Assembly: GCA_000444245.1 (NCBI GenBank) | Contig: ATSW01014928.1 | Location: 1-21,128, forward strand | Source of the DNA: Botryllus schlosseri | Lineage: Eukaryota > Chordata > Ascidiacea > Stolidobranchia > Styelidae | DNA: 21,128 nucleotides | Direction of reading: 5' to 3' | Shown here: in pieces, positions 1-7,832 of the stretch | Layout of the letters: each line of letters starts with the position of its first letter | How positions within the stretch are numbered: position 1 is the stretch's first letter | Program-made: the position numbers and the translations under genes | The notes under the pieces: generated by a model | Database searches by the model: none | The model's input: only the letters and a program-made list of their open reading frames with translations | What the model was told of the DNA's origin: nothing

Positions 1-358
1 GAATCGAGTCATGTCTCAACTCACAATTTTTTTGCTGACCTGAGTTATTTTCTTAAAATTGGATTTACTCATTCTATGGCTTATTCAAGAATGGTATATC
101 AGGACTGATAAATGAAAAATATGCCCTAAACCTGTCTTTTATCTGTTACAGTAAACATGTTCAGAGTGGGAAAAAATGAATATATTAATTATCCGAGGCC
201 TTCGATATCACCCCCGAGAGTTCCACAGAAGTGACCTAAAGCTGAACTGGATGGGCGAACATTAAACACCATGACTTGGACTCAACCCATTGCTCTCGGA
301 CTTGACTCGGTGGTGAATTAAAAATGACTCGAGTCAAATTGACTTGGTTCCAACCCTG
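1..358 (-). mobile_element. GACTCGAGTC-rich hAT-like element, right-hand part
   Basis: The segment is rich in GACTCGAGTC and its variants. It ends at CCAACCCTG, the complement of the CAGGGTTG-type terminus seen at 14564 and at 20281. The bases before it (a GGTGGTGAATT stretch followed by GACTCGAGTCA) match the same positions of the copies at 9300, 14564 and 19777. It runs off the left edge of the window. No transposase coding is visible, so it is non-autonomous. Confidence 0.7.
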
Positions 359-373
359 TCACCACCCCATATC

Positions 374-562
374 AGTGTTGGGATGACTCGAGTCATGACT
401 TGACTCAAGTCACCTTTTTCGTATGACTTGAATCGACTCGATTCACTTAGCTAAAATGACTTGACTTGACTCGAGTCAAAGTCGATTGACTTCACTCGAG
501 TCAAAATGCGCAATGACTCGAAATGACTCGTGACTCGAAGGTAGTGACTTGATCCCAACACT
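374..562. mobile_element. 189-bp MITE with AGTGTTGGGAT termini and GACTCGAGTC interior
   Basis: The ends are perfect 11-bp inverted repeats, AGTGTTGGGAT on the left and ATCCCAACACT on the right. The directly repeated ATATC lies at 369-373 and 563-567. The interior is almost entirely GACTCGAGTC/TGACTTGAC variants, so the whole element can fold on itself. The termini resemble the CAGGGTTGTAA ends of the longer GACTCGAG family, which suggests a miniature derivative. It has no coding capacity. Confidence 0.75.
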
Positions 563-612
563 ATATCTGTACACTCGCAATGAATTTCAGACCCAAGTCT
601 GTAGATACAGTA

Positions 613-780
613 TGTAATGAAACCATAATAAGAAATATGCAACGAATACCACAGTAAAAATTATCAAGAAACAAGCAATGAAACCACAGTAAAAGTCACA
701 GTAGAAGTCACAGAGAAATAAGATATAGAACCACAGTACAAATCATTAGTAAATACGCAACGAAACCACAGTGAAATGTC
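613..780. repeat. Degenerate repeat of a GCAAYGAAACCACAGT motif
   Basis: About four imperfect copies of a motif close to GCAAYGAAACCACAGTAAAA occur near 613, 640, 677 and 758, with extra CACAGTA pieces between them. This is a decayed tandem or interspersed repeat. No gene is seen here. Confidence 0.45.
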
Positions 781-806
781 CCCAACAAATATATTAACAT
801 CAGAAT

Positions 807-908
807 TTACATCTGGGTACATAGCATGCAATAAAAATCAGGATCAGGTATCTGCTGTCCCGGGCAACAGTGCTCGTGCGTCCATCGACCACAGCCGTCA
901 CACGCAAC
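807..908 (-). CDS. Possible terminal exon encoding the second half of a PHD-type zinc finger
   Basis: On the minus strand an acceptor (TTGTTTCCAG) ends at 909. The next 33 codons run VACDGCGRWTHEHCC...FYCMLC and end in TAA. The spacing CxxC-W-x-H-x2-C then CxxC matches the second half of a Cys4-His-Cys3 PHD finger, a chromatin-reader fold also found in some transposon proteins. The first two cysteines would lie in an upstream exon (above 912 on +), which I could not find; a TIR element starts at 963. It could be the last exon of a host gene, an exon of a transposon protein, or a relic. Seen: the motif and acceptor. Inferred: that it is an exon. Confidence 0.4.
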   Translation of the reverse strand, partial: VACDGCGRWTHEHCCPGQQIPDPDFYCMLCTQM

Positions 909-962
909 CTGGAAACAAGTTAGAATCAATATACCTGACAAATGTAATCTCGTAATTGCATA

Positions 963-1814
963 GGGGAGATGTGGTACCGATGGATCAAAAATTGCAAAAT
1001 GATCTCTGGCCCTCAAATCTTCAGCCGAGAATATATCTTTTGCTGGCTCAACACTTTGATGCAAGCTCTACGTATCTCGGACATTTACATGAATATCCGT
1101 TTTTTATAAATATTTATGAACGTTCAAAATTTGTTGCTCAAGCGCATCATTGGTCCCCACGGGTCGGTCCAAAGGCAGACGACCATGGGACCTATGAGAC
1201 AGACGTTCAAAAACTCAAATTTTTCATGTTGTTTTGTTTTGTAATATAATCTAAGCTACAGCAAGTCAATGAAGAATGTTTCGTCGCCACCTTCAAGAAT
1301 AAAATAGATTATTTGATTATATCAACTCAAATGTTGGAGTAAAATCACCTTTCGATTTACGTCCAAAATAACAAAATTATTGGCACATATATATTACCCG
1401 TAAATCGACATTTTGACGTTCAAATACCTCGTTATAGCGATAAAACATCACAGGAAACTATGATTTGCAGCCTCTATATGTGTAGGCGTGTTTCTGTTGT
1501 TAAGTGATTAGTTGATTCAAACAGTTTGCTTGATTTGGTTATGGTACCATAGGCCCCCCACCCGATAAATATTGTAATTGAATTGAAAATAGTCAACTCG
1601 AGGATGGTATTGAATTAAAAAAGATGTGGCATTATATAGTATACCCTGCTACAAGCCCTACACTTCACATTAAAAATAATGGCTGGTCTGTTAGTGTGAA
1701 AGATTCTGCCAGCACGCATTTGTAGACAAATTCGCGTACTGTAATCATAGGATTATCTCAGATAATTTTTCAAGTATTTTCGGTCCCACTGTCTCATCGG
1801 TACCACATCTCCCC
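963..1814. mobile_element. TIR element with GGGGAGATGTGGTACCGATG ends and TA target duplication
   Basis: GGGGAGATGTGGTACCGATG at 963 recurs as its reverse complement ending at 1814. A TA dinucleotide flanks each end, the insertion signature of Tc1/mariner-type and some related DNA transposons. The ~852-bp interior is AT-rich. The only long + frame (956-1249) shows no transposase motif, so it is non-autonomous or decayed. The superfamily is inferred from the TA ends alone. Confidence 0.65.
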
Positions 1815-1816
1815 TA

Positions 1817-2400
1817 CCAATTTCATGTCTTTTTTATTGGGTTTGAACTACTGCATTCAATGCAATAATCTCCCAATTCTTTTTCATCTGCATGCAAAAC
1901 ATGCTACGTATTTAAAATGGTTTCAATCTGACATTGACTAACATACCCGTCGCATCAAGCAAGATTTGACCAAACTGCTGGCGGTAGCTTTCGCAAGCTC
2001 GTCGAGAATGATCAAAATCCAGGTTTGCATCGGATAGAGTTCGGCGGCCTATTACGTGAAAGTAGATTGCAAATCAATTTTCTCAAATCTCAATGAGTGA
2101 ACGCATCACAAACCTTCAAAGCAAGTACTCCACAATTTCATTCATCTTTTTGAACATCAATCCTTCTCACAACCGAAGATCATTTGGAGTATACTTGTGT
2201 TGTGTAGAATTTTGCGGAGTAATATGGAAACGAAATTTTAGGTGTGTCTTGAATACGATCTCAGTGACGCGATCTGTTGATTTACCACAGCATACGTGAA
2301 GTGGAGATACAAAGGATTTTGCAGCTGTTTCAGTCTAGTCTAGAATCAATCACTAACTAACTATACTAGAAAACAATAAAATATCTTGTTACTTTACACG
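1817..2400. other. No recognisable gene or repeat
   Basis: AT-rich sequence with short open frames only. I recognise no protein domain, RNA gene or transposon end here. A short frame at 2093-2299 has no family resemblance that I can see. Confidence 0.5.
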
Positions 2401-2936
2401 TCACATCAGTTTCACTGCAGTCGTTGCCCCGAATATTTCAATGACTTCTTTACCTCTGAATCAAAAGCGCACAAGTACCACACACGCGCGTGGCGCGTCC
2501 ACGTCGTCCAAATATCATATGATCGACCGAAAAGATCATCGCTCCATCAAATATGCCGGACCTGATGTGTGGAACAGTATCCCGCCGGCCATCCGACAGT
2601 CGACGAGCATGTCCACATTCAAGTCGAAATACAAGCAATTACTACTAAATAAATACAGTCCATCCTCAAGATTACCGGACCACGACTGACCTATCGATCT
2701 CGCTTCCCATGACATGCCGCCCTATTTCTTGTCGCATTCTTTTTCTATACTATCTTCTTTACTTTCATTCAGTGTGCATGCCTCCTCTTTACATCGCCTA
2801 GGCCAAGGTGGGTGTCAGATTCCATAGACTACTCCTTGTCGCTTCGACATCTTCCTGTCTTTTCATTGTATCGCATTTTTGTGGTGTATTGAACTGATAA
2901 AATAGCTAATAAACCAATGATGATGATGATGATACT
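2400..2936 (+). mobile_element. LINE 3' end (RT C-terminal tail plus 3' UTR), 5'-truncated
   Basis: A frame at about 2441-2689 encodes YAGPDVWNSIPPAIRQS followed by FKSKYKQLLL. This YAGPxxWNxIPxxIR...FKxxLKxxLL block is typical of the C-terminus of the CR1/L2-group non-LTR retrotransposon polyprotein, after the reverse transcriptase. It is followed by a ~240-bp 3' UTR ending in AATAAACCAATGATGATGATGATGA; a short tandem 3' tail is usual for these LINEs. The same 3' UTR recurs at 3505, 4195 and 4838. The endonuclease and RT core are absent, as expected for a 5'-truncated insertion. The 5' boundary is approximate. Confidence 0.75.
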
Positions 2937-3098
2937 GTAATCTTCTAGCGGTGGTTAAGTTCCCAGCAACAAATCATGCAGTAGCTGCAGTAACGCGACT
3001 GACGATCTGTCTAATACGAAACGTGTATGTTCTCAAGCAGCCAGATCAACTCCTGTTCAAGCCTCAACCTTCAAATCAAACCCTATTCTCAGCATACC

Positions 3099-3272
3099 AG
3101 ATGCCGAACGCTGTATAGCTACTCGGCGTCTGAACAGACACCAAACGCCGTATAGCTACTCGGCGTCTGAACATAACAGACGCCAAACGCCGTATAGCTA
3201 CTCGGCGTCTCAGAAAACCAGACGCCAAACGCCGCATAGACATTCGGCCGCCGCGCGGCGTTTGGCGTCTGG
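3099..3272. repeat. Tandem hairpin array, ~37-42 bp units
   Basis: Four units start at about 3099, 3136, 3178 and 3220. Each begins with AGACGCCAAACGCC or a variant; the first three end in CTCGGCGTCT, so each can form its own stem. The last unit instead leads into GGCGTTTGGCGTC, giving a larger palindrome with its start. GTGGTTAA at ~2953 and TTAACCAC at ~3292 could be weak inverted ends of an element carrying the array, but no target duplication was found. Units are GC-rich compared with the surroundings. Confidence 0.7.
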
Positions 3273-3504
3273 CGTTTGGCCTCTGAGCGGGTTTAACCAC
3301 TGTTGTTTTTTAATGTTCTGAACTGTGTGCTAATTCTGAGCTCTGCGGCCATTGAGCTATGACCAAAATATAGATGCCATCTGCCAAGGAAACATATCAT
3401 TTATGTCCTTAAATATGTTTTTCAGTGAAACAACCGACGATTCCTACAATAAAATTAGTTATTTTTGTTGGGGAGTTAGCTAGCTACGCAGGTAGCCGAA
3501 ATTT

Positions 3505-3640
3505 CGGATGTTTATCTGCTCATTTCAGTTTATTCAGAATTTTCAATACACCACAAGACTGCAATGACAAGATAGGTAGGTGTCGAAACGACTTGAAGTA
3601 GTCTTTTGAAATCAGACATCCAGCCAGACCAAGGCAATGT
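3505..3640 (-). repeat. LINE 3'-UTR copy, inverted
   Basis: The reverse complement matches the tail at 2770-2910: a CCTTGGTCTGGCTGG-like start, AAGACTACTTCAAGTCGTTTCGACA, TCTTGTCATTGCA, then TTGTGGTGTATTGAA. Only the 3' UTR part is present. It abuts a tRNA-derived SINE of opposite polarity at ~3640. Confidence 0.65.
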
Positions 3641-4020
3641 AAAGATGTGGATGTCTGGGACAATAGCATAGCGATGAGCGTCGACGCCATCCAAGCAGGC
3701 GGCCCGGGTTCGATTCCAGCCTGCGGGGGATATTCTGGGCTTCTCGTCCACCGTGTCGCTGGTCTTACGACGAAAAAAGAGCAAGAAATAGCTTCTAAAA
3801 AGGACGAGCGAAGAAATAATAAGATCGAAGAACACCGCGACATCGGACGCATAGGTCGAAGTGGATACCAGCTCAAGTGACCACGAAACCCGCTCGGCTG
3901 GGTTGGTTGTTCGGTATCTCCCTATCTGTTCATTACATCGGATTGTGTGTCTTGTATATCGCATTGTACATTGTGTGTGTGTGTCTTGGGCAGATGAAAA
4001 TATAATCTGACGAATGATTT
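3640..4020 (+). mobile_element. tRNA-derived SINE
   Basis: A pol III B box (GGTTCGATTCC, ~3709) lies downstream of an A-box-like TAGCGATGAGCGTCGACG (~3668), forming a tRNA-like head. The body runs through a GTGTGTGTGTGT stretch at ~3974 to a GAAAATATAATCTGACGA tail at ~4000. A partial tail of the same type recurs at 4110-4200. The open frames across it are incidental. Boundaries are approximate. Confidence 0.65.
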
Positions 4021-4099
4021 ATTGATGCACATTGCTCACTGAATGAAAAGAAGATAATACAAAAAGACAAGCGACAAAATGATGTGAAGTTTTAAAAAT

Positions 4100-4200
4100 G
4101 GAGTTTATGTTAACTTCATCGCATTGTTCTGTATAACGCATTGAGCATGTCGTGCGTTTCTTGATTGACTGAAAATATTTAATCTGACGATTACGAATAT
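4100..4200 (+). repeat. Partial SINE tail
   Basis: TCGCATTGTTCTGTATAACGC followed by GAAAATATTTAATCTGACGA repeats the end of the SINE at 3640-4020 in diverged form. No tRNA-like head is visible, so it is a 5'-truncated copy. Confidence 0.5.
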
Positions 4201-4437
4201 TTCATCCAGTGTGCATTTGTGCACTGTCCAAGCCTCTTCTTTATATATCGGCTTGGCTCAGGTGGGTGTCTTATTTCAAAGACTACAAAGTCTTTTCGAC
4301 ATCTTGCTATCTTGTCTGTGTATCTCTAGGGTTACCATAGGTCCTCTTTCAAGAGGATATGACATCTTTTTTGAAAGTGTCCTCTGTTCAGATTCCCAAA
4401 ATATGGTAACCCTATGAACTTGTGGTGTATTGATTGG
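4195..4437 (+). repeat. LINE 3'-UTR copy interrupted by a MITE
   Basis: CAGTGTGCATTTGTGCAC, then GGCTTGGCTCAGGTGGGTGTC, AAGACTACAAAGTC and TTCGACATCTTGCTATCTTG, follow the order of the tail at 2770-2910. After the MITE at 4329-4412 the match resumes with CTTGTGGTGTATTG and a GATGATGA-like end. This is a separate insertion of the same LINE family in the same orientation. Confidence 0.7.
4329..4412. mobile_element. 84-bp MITE, GGGTTACCATA termini, TA duplication
   Basis: GGGTTACCATA at the left end is mirrored by TATGGTAACCC at the right, each flanked by TA. The interior holds CCTCTTTCAAGAGGA, itself a small hairpin. It sits inside the LINE tail, so it is younger than that insertion. TA-flanked short elements of this kind are usually Tc1/mariner-derived. 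Confidence 0.75.
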
Positions 4438-4837
4438 GTGATGATAGTAAACGGAATGAATAACTTGGATGATGACAATAATGGAGGGAGCGACTTGTAG
4501 CAGTCCATCAATCAAACTCCCAACCTGGCCTACAGTACAAACATCATAATGAAAAGAGAAAACATGTAACACTGGAATAGGTAGGCCTACTTCAGTAAAC
4601 AGTTCAGCTCAGTAAACTGCTGTATCTCCGCCTCAGTGCATGTCACGTGACCTAATGAATAGATCCCGCTCGGTCATCTACCTTCCCGCTTTTTTGTTGC
4701 TGGTTTTCTGTGGTGTTTCGTTTTCTTCCTTCTATTTATGGCCATTATTCAACGGTATATCGTGATATATTCAGCCAGATAAATCACCGTGGGTTATAAT
4801 CGCCGAAGATTTAAATAAGAGTCTGGTGTCGGTGCTG
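4438..4837. other. No recognisable gene
   Basis: AT-rich spacer with only short open frames. I see no domain, RNA gene or clear repeat end. Confidence 0.45.
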
Positions 4838-4940
4838 TAGTTTTATCAGTTTATTAGTAACTTCATCATTTCAAAACACCACAAGAATGCGATACAATGA
4901 AAAGACAGGAAGGTATCGAAACGACTGCGAGAGTACGAGT
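4838..4940 (-). repeat. LINE 3'-UTR copy, inverted
   Basis: On the reverse strand AGTCGTTTCGATACCTTCCTG, TCTTTTCATTGTATCGCA and TTGTGGTGTTTTGAA match the end of the tail at 2840-2900 closely. Only the last ~100 bp of the 3' UTR are kept. Confidence 0.65.
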
Positions 4941-5220
4941 ACAGTATAGACAGCCGACAGGCAGGAAATATGAACCATCGCCATATGTTACAAGTTATTT
5001 GAATGTGCGAATGTACGAAGTGTTAACCCTAACTTGCCAATGTTATACCTTCAGTCTAATGACATTTGTTTTTCTGTTCCTGGTTGGTTAGTCGCTATTC
5101 ATTGTAGTGATTGATTGATTAAGTGCTTATGATGAAGATAATGGTAAATTCACAGCAGCAAGCATTATGGAACGAAATCATATGCTTCAAAAAGTAATAG
5201 CCTACATAACTTCGGTAACA

Positions 5221-5284
5221 ATTATATATATATATATATAGATATATATAGAAATAAAGACTCTCTCTCTCTCTCTCTCTCTCT
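5221..5284. repeat. (TA)n and (CT)n microsatellite
   Basis: A TA/GATATA run at ~5221-5250 is followed, after GAAATAAAGA, by a pure CT run ending at ~5284. The open frame reading through it on the minus strand is low-complexity and not a gene. Confidence 0.85.
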
Positions 5285-5413
5285 TGAAATGAACGTGAAT
5301 ATATTTTCGGCTGACACTCGGAGGGGTCATTGTCAGCAACTATATAGAGAATTGGTAAGAACATTGTACTGTATATCAATATTGGCGTTACCAAAACCTT
5401 ACTTGGTTATAAG

Positions 5414-5656
5414 TTGACGACCGACCGACAAGATAGCGTAATGGTTAAGCGTCCGGCTTCTTGCTCGGTAGGTCGTGGGTTCGATCCCCGGCCGGGTCAC
5501 ACCAAAGACCTGATTAGTAACACTGGTATCTATGGCTTCCCTGCTTGGCGCTCATGCATTACTGGGATTGCATGGAGGGGTGGTGCAAGACTTAGAAACC
5601 CGTACAAGGCTATATCTGCACTTTCCTTGTCCAGCGGCATATTTCTGTTGAACTAA
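5414..5656 (+). mobile_element. tRNA-derived SINE
   Basis: The head carries an A box (TAGCGTAATGGTTAAGCG, ~5435) and a B box (GGTTCGATCCC, ~5479) with tRNA-like spacing. The acceptor-like arms (GACCGAC and GCCGGGTC) pair only partly and the anticodon arm is irregular, so it is not a working tRNA. The body continues past GGCGCTCATGCATTACTGGG to about 5656. It differs from the SINE at 3640 and is a second family. The 80-residue open frame over it is incidental. Confidence 0.65.
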
Positions 5657-5850
5657 TTAGCTAATATATTAACTATAGCTAATGTATTAGCTATATATTA
5701 TAACTAATAGCTATTATAAACTAATACCAACATATTTCATTTACATCACAATTCATTTTTTTAACTACATTTGCTATCCTTTCTGTAATTTTTATTTTGA
5801 AAAATTTCATCACGGTATATTATTGAATTGTAAAGATGAATAAATTTTCT
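5657..5850. other. AT-rich spacer upstream of UBE2F
   Basis: Short repeats of TTAGCTAATATATTA type (5655-5725) are followed by plain AT-rich sequence. I found no convincing TATA-box/initiator arrangement. Confidence 0.4.
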
Positions 5851-5864
5851 CTCACACTCTCCAG
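5851..5864 (+). promoter_or_regulatory. Splice-acceptor-like tract 12 nt before the UBE2F ATG
   Basis: TTTTCTCTCACACTCTCCAG ends at 5864 and the ATG is at 5877. A pyrimidine tract plus CAG this close to a start codon suggests either a 5'-UTR intron or a spliced-leader trans-splice site. The other three genes here share the arrangement. Confidence 0.5.
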
Positions 5865-5876
5865 TTCAGTGCAATA

Positions 5877-6416
5877 ATGCTAACTCTTTCCAAAAAACTG
5901 AAAAAGGACGATGAAAAGACACCCAGGCGTTCTGGCGGAAGAGGATCGTCAATCCGAGACCGCCTCCTAATCGGAGAAGTAGCAGAGCTCGAAAACAACT
6001 TGAACTCCACGTGCAAAGTTCATTTTCCAGATCCCAACCGTTTGCACGAATTTTTTGTCATAATAACACCCGACGAGGGTTTCTGGCAAGGCGGGACGTT
6101 CCAGTTTTATGTCGAAGTGTCCGAGAACTATAATATTCAACCGCCAACTGTGAAATGCCGCACTAGACTCTGGCATCCTAACATTACCGAATCTGGAGAT
6201 GTTTGTTTAAGCCTGTTGCGTGACCATTCACTGGATGGTACGGGCTGGCTCCCGACAAGGACTTTGAAAGATGTGGTGTGGGGTCTGAGTTCTTTATTTT
6301 CTGATCTCTGCGATTTTGATGACCCTTTGAACGTTGAAGCCGCCAATCATTTTCATCGTGATAAGCAAGGTTTTGTTCGTAAAGTCGAATATTATGTTCA
6401 TCGCTACGCTATGTAG
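5877..6416 (+). CDS. UBE2F: NEDD8-conjugating enzyme UBE2F, intronless
   Basis: This E2 enzyme takes NEDD8 from the UBA3-NAE1 E1 as a thioester and, with RBX2, loads it on cullin-5. The 179 residues compare with 185 in human, as I recall it. The N-terminus [12 protein letters not shown] matches the family's E1-binding extension almost exactly. The UBC core spans about 30-178: [10 protein letters not shown] (45-54), [10 protein letters not shown] (64-73), the WHPNIT block (99-104) with the catalytic Cys at 110 in [27 protein letters not shown] (120-137), and an FDDPLN motif (147-152) before a C-terminal helix ending HRYAM. All expected catalytic features are present. An in-frame TAA at 5841 precedes the ATG and no other in-frame ATG lies between, so the start is firm. 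The coding sequence has no intron, unlike the multi-exon vertebrate gene. No poly(A) tract or target duplication marks it as a retrocopy. No AATAAA was seen after the stop. Confidence 0.96.
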   Translation: MLTLSKKLKKDDEKTPRRSGGRGSSIRDRLLIGEVAELENNLNSTCKVHFPDPNRLHEFFVIITPDEGFWQGGTFQFYVEVSENYNIQPPTVKCRTRLWHPNITESGDVCLSLLRDHSLDGTGWLPTRTLKDVVWGLSSLFSDLCDFDDPLNVEAANHFHRDKQGFVRKVEYYVHRYAM

Positions 6417-6536
6417 ATTCATGCCTGCGACATTTTATAAAATATTACTTTTTGCGTGCGGAACGTATTTATTTTGTCAATGTCGCTAATGTCAGCAAAT
6501 ATCTGGACTCTTTCGGAAATATTCGTTATTCTAGCC

Positions 6537-6798
6537 CAGTGGTTCTCAAACTTTTTTAGACATGCCCCATTTTATGACAATGAAACATTTCGCGCCCCGC
6601 TTATCTTCATATCACAAAATGCAGCCAGAATGCTAGCAATCTCAAGGGATAGTTTAATGGCATGGAAGGTTATGCCTGCTGATGAGAGAATTCTCAAATA
6701 TGAAATTTGGACTAATCACCGAGCAATAATTATGAATTGGAGGTAAATCGCGCGGAACAACAAAAATGCTTTCACGCACCTCAGTTTGAGAACCACTG
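6537..6798. mobile_element. hAT MITE, CAGTGGTTCTCAAAC termini
   Basis: CAGTGGTTCTCAAACTTTTT at the left and CAGTTTGAGAACCACTG at the right are classic hAT terminal inverted repeats. The 8-bp flanks TTCTAGCC (6529-6536) and TTCTAACA (6799-6806) agree at 6 of 8 positions, an aged target duplication. At 262 bp with no transposase it is non-autonomous. It lies 121 bp past the UBE2F stop. The open frame at 6456-6746 is chance. Confidence 0.85.
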
Positions 6799-6809
6799 TT
6801 CTAACATTA

Positions 6810-7195
6810 CTGTCTGTCAAGTAATCGACTATCTCTCTCCCTTTCCTTAAATATTACAGCGTTACTGAAAGTCTGGTAGAGATTTGTTTAACTTCTATTG
6901 AAGCAGTAGAAATATCTTGAAAGTTGCTACTTGCTACTAGTAATTGGTTAGAAATTTGAGGCGTTGCTTCTATTTGAGTTTAAATTCATTTTACTTTTAC
7001 TCAAGCAGTATTGACTTGTGTTAAAAATTGCTGCTTCTACTTGTGTAGTATTGTTGCGCCTTGTAAATTGTTATTTCTGTTATAAATTTCGTTATTCTAC
7101 TTGAGTAGCATAAATGTATACAATGTAATCGACTATTTTGACCCTTTCTGGAAATATTTCACTATTCTACTTGATTAGCATCAATGTTGAGATAG
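6810..7195. repeat. Diverged repeat with CTACTTGAGTAG-type motifs
   Basis: GTAATCGACTAT...CCCTTTC...AAATATT at 6822 recurs at 7126. TTCATTTTACTTTTACTCAAGCAGTATTGAC (~6985) is matched at 20976-21005, next to a CCACCTCTG hAT end at 21103. It is probably a decayed hAT relative of the CAGAGGTGG family. Boundaries are uncertain. Confidence 0.45.
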
Positions 7196-7800
7196 TTGCC
7201 GACATTGACAAGATAGATACAATCGCTGTTACGGGGCACAATATTGTATTTATATTTATAGTTTTAAGCAAACCATTTTGGGTACAATTACACGAGACAA
7301 TGTGTTCGCATTGTTAATTTATTCAGTTAAAGCTTTTCAACAGCCCTTCAGCATTAGATAACGTCAGTAATCGGTGATTCAAATTCGAAATGCTGGATAT
7401 ATATGTCGTCTATGACGTAATGTTAAGGAAAACTAATGACTAGCAGACACAAATACGACAACAAACATGAACATATTTGATCATAAAGCAACGAAAGTCA
7501 ATATTTTGTCTCCAAAATGCACACTTCTACACTAGAGCCTTACCAATATCAAATTTTGAAGTCAACATCAATTAAACCGACACCTAGCACCTCAATTTTA
7601 ATGCGTCACAGATACAAAATATGTTCGACATTTCAAACTTATTCACCGCATTACTCAAACGTTTGTTACTGATGAAAATCGGTCAAAAATCTTTTCGCAA
7701 ATAAATTAACGGTACAAAGTTATTGTTTCGTGTAATTTATGCATGCATTTCAACAACTTGACGGTCCGTGTTCTCCCAAGCTTTATAGCGTTACTTATAT
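7196..7800. other. Spacer with nothing recognised
   Basis: AT-rich sequence upstream of DEK. I see no open frame of note and no repeat termini. A core promoter is not evident. Confidence 0.45.
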
Positions 7801-7812
7801 TATTTTGTGCAG
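7797..7812 (+). promoter_or_regulatory. Splice-acceptor-like tract 20 nt before the DEK ATG
   Basis: TATTATTTTGTGCAG ends at 7812 and the ATG is at 7833. The tract is T-rich and ends in GCAG. It may be a 5'-UTR intron acceptor or a trans-splice site. Confidence 0.5.
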
Positions 7813-7832
7813 ATTTTACGGCCTAGTACAAA

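Noticed and set aside
2093-2299. 68-residue + strand frame
   Set aside because: No recognisable domain, no initiation context and typical AT-rich chance composition.
3099-3272. CRISPR-like array
   Set aside because: The units are contiguous hairpins without unique spacers, the genome is eukaryotic and no cas genes are present.
3520-3964. 118- and 144-residue minus-strand frames
   Set aside because: They run across a LINE tail and a SINE and show no domain.
5414-5510. Functional tRNA gene
   Set aside because: A and B boxes are present but the acceptor and anticodon stems do not form properly and a SINE body follows.
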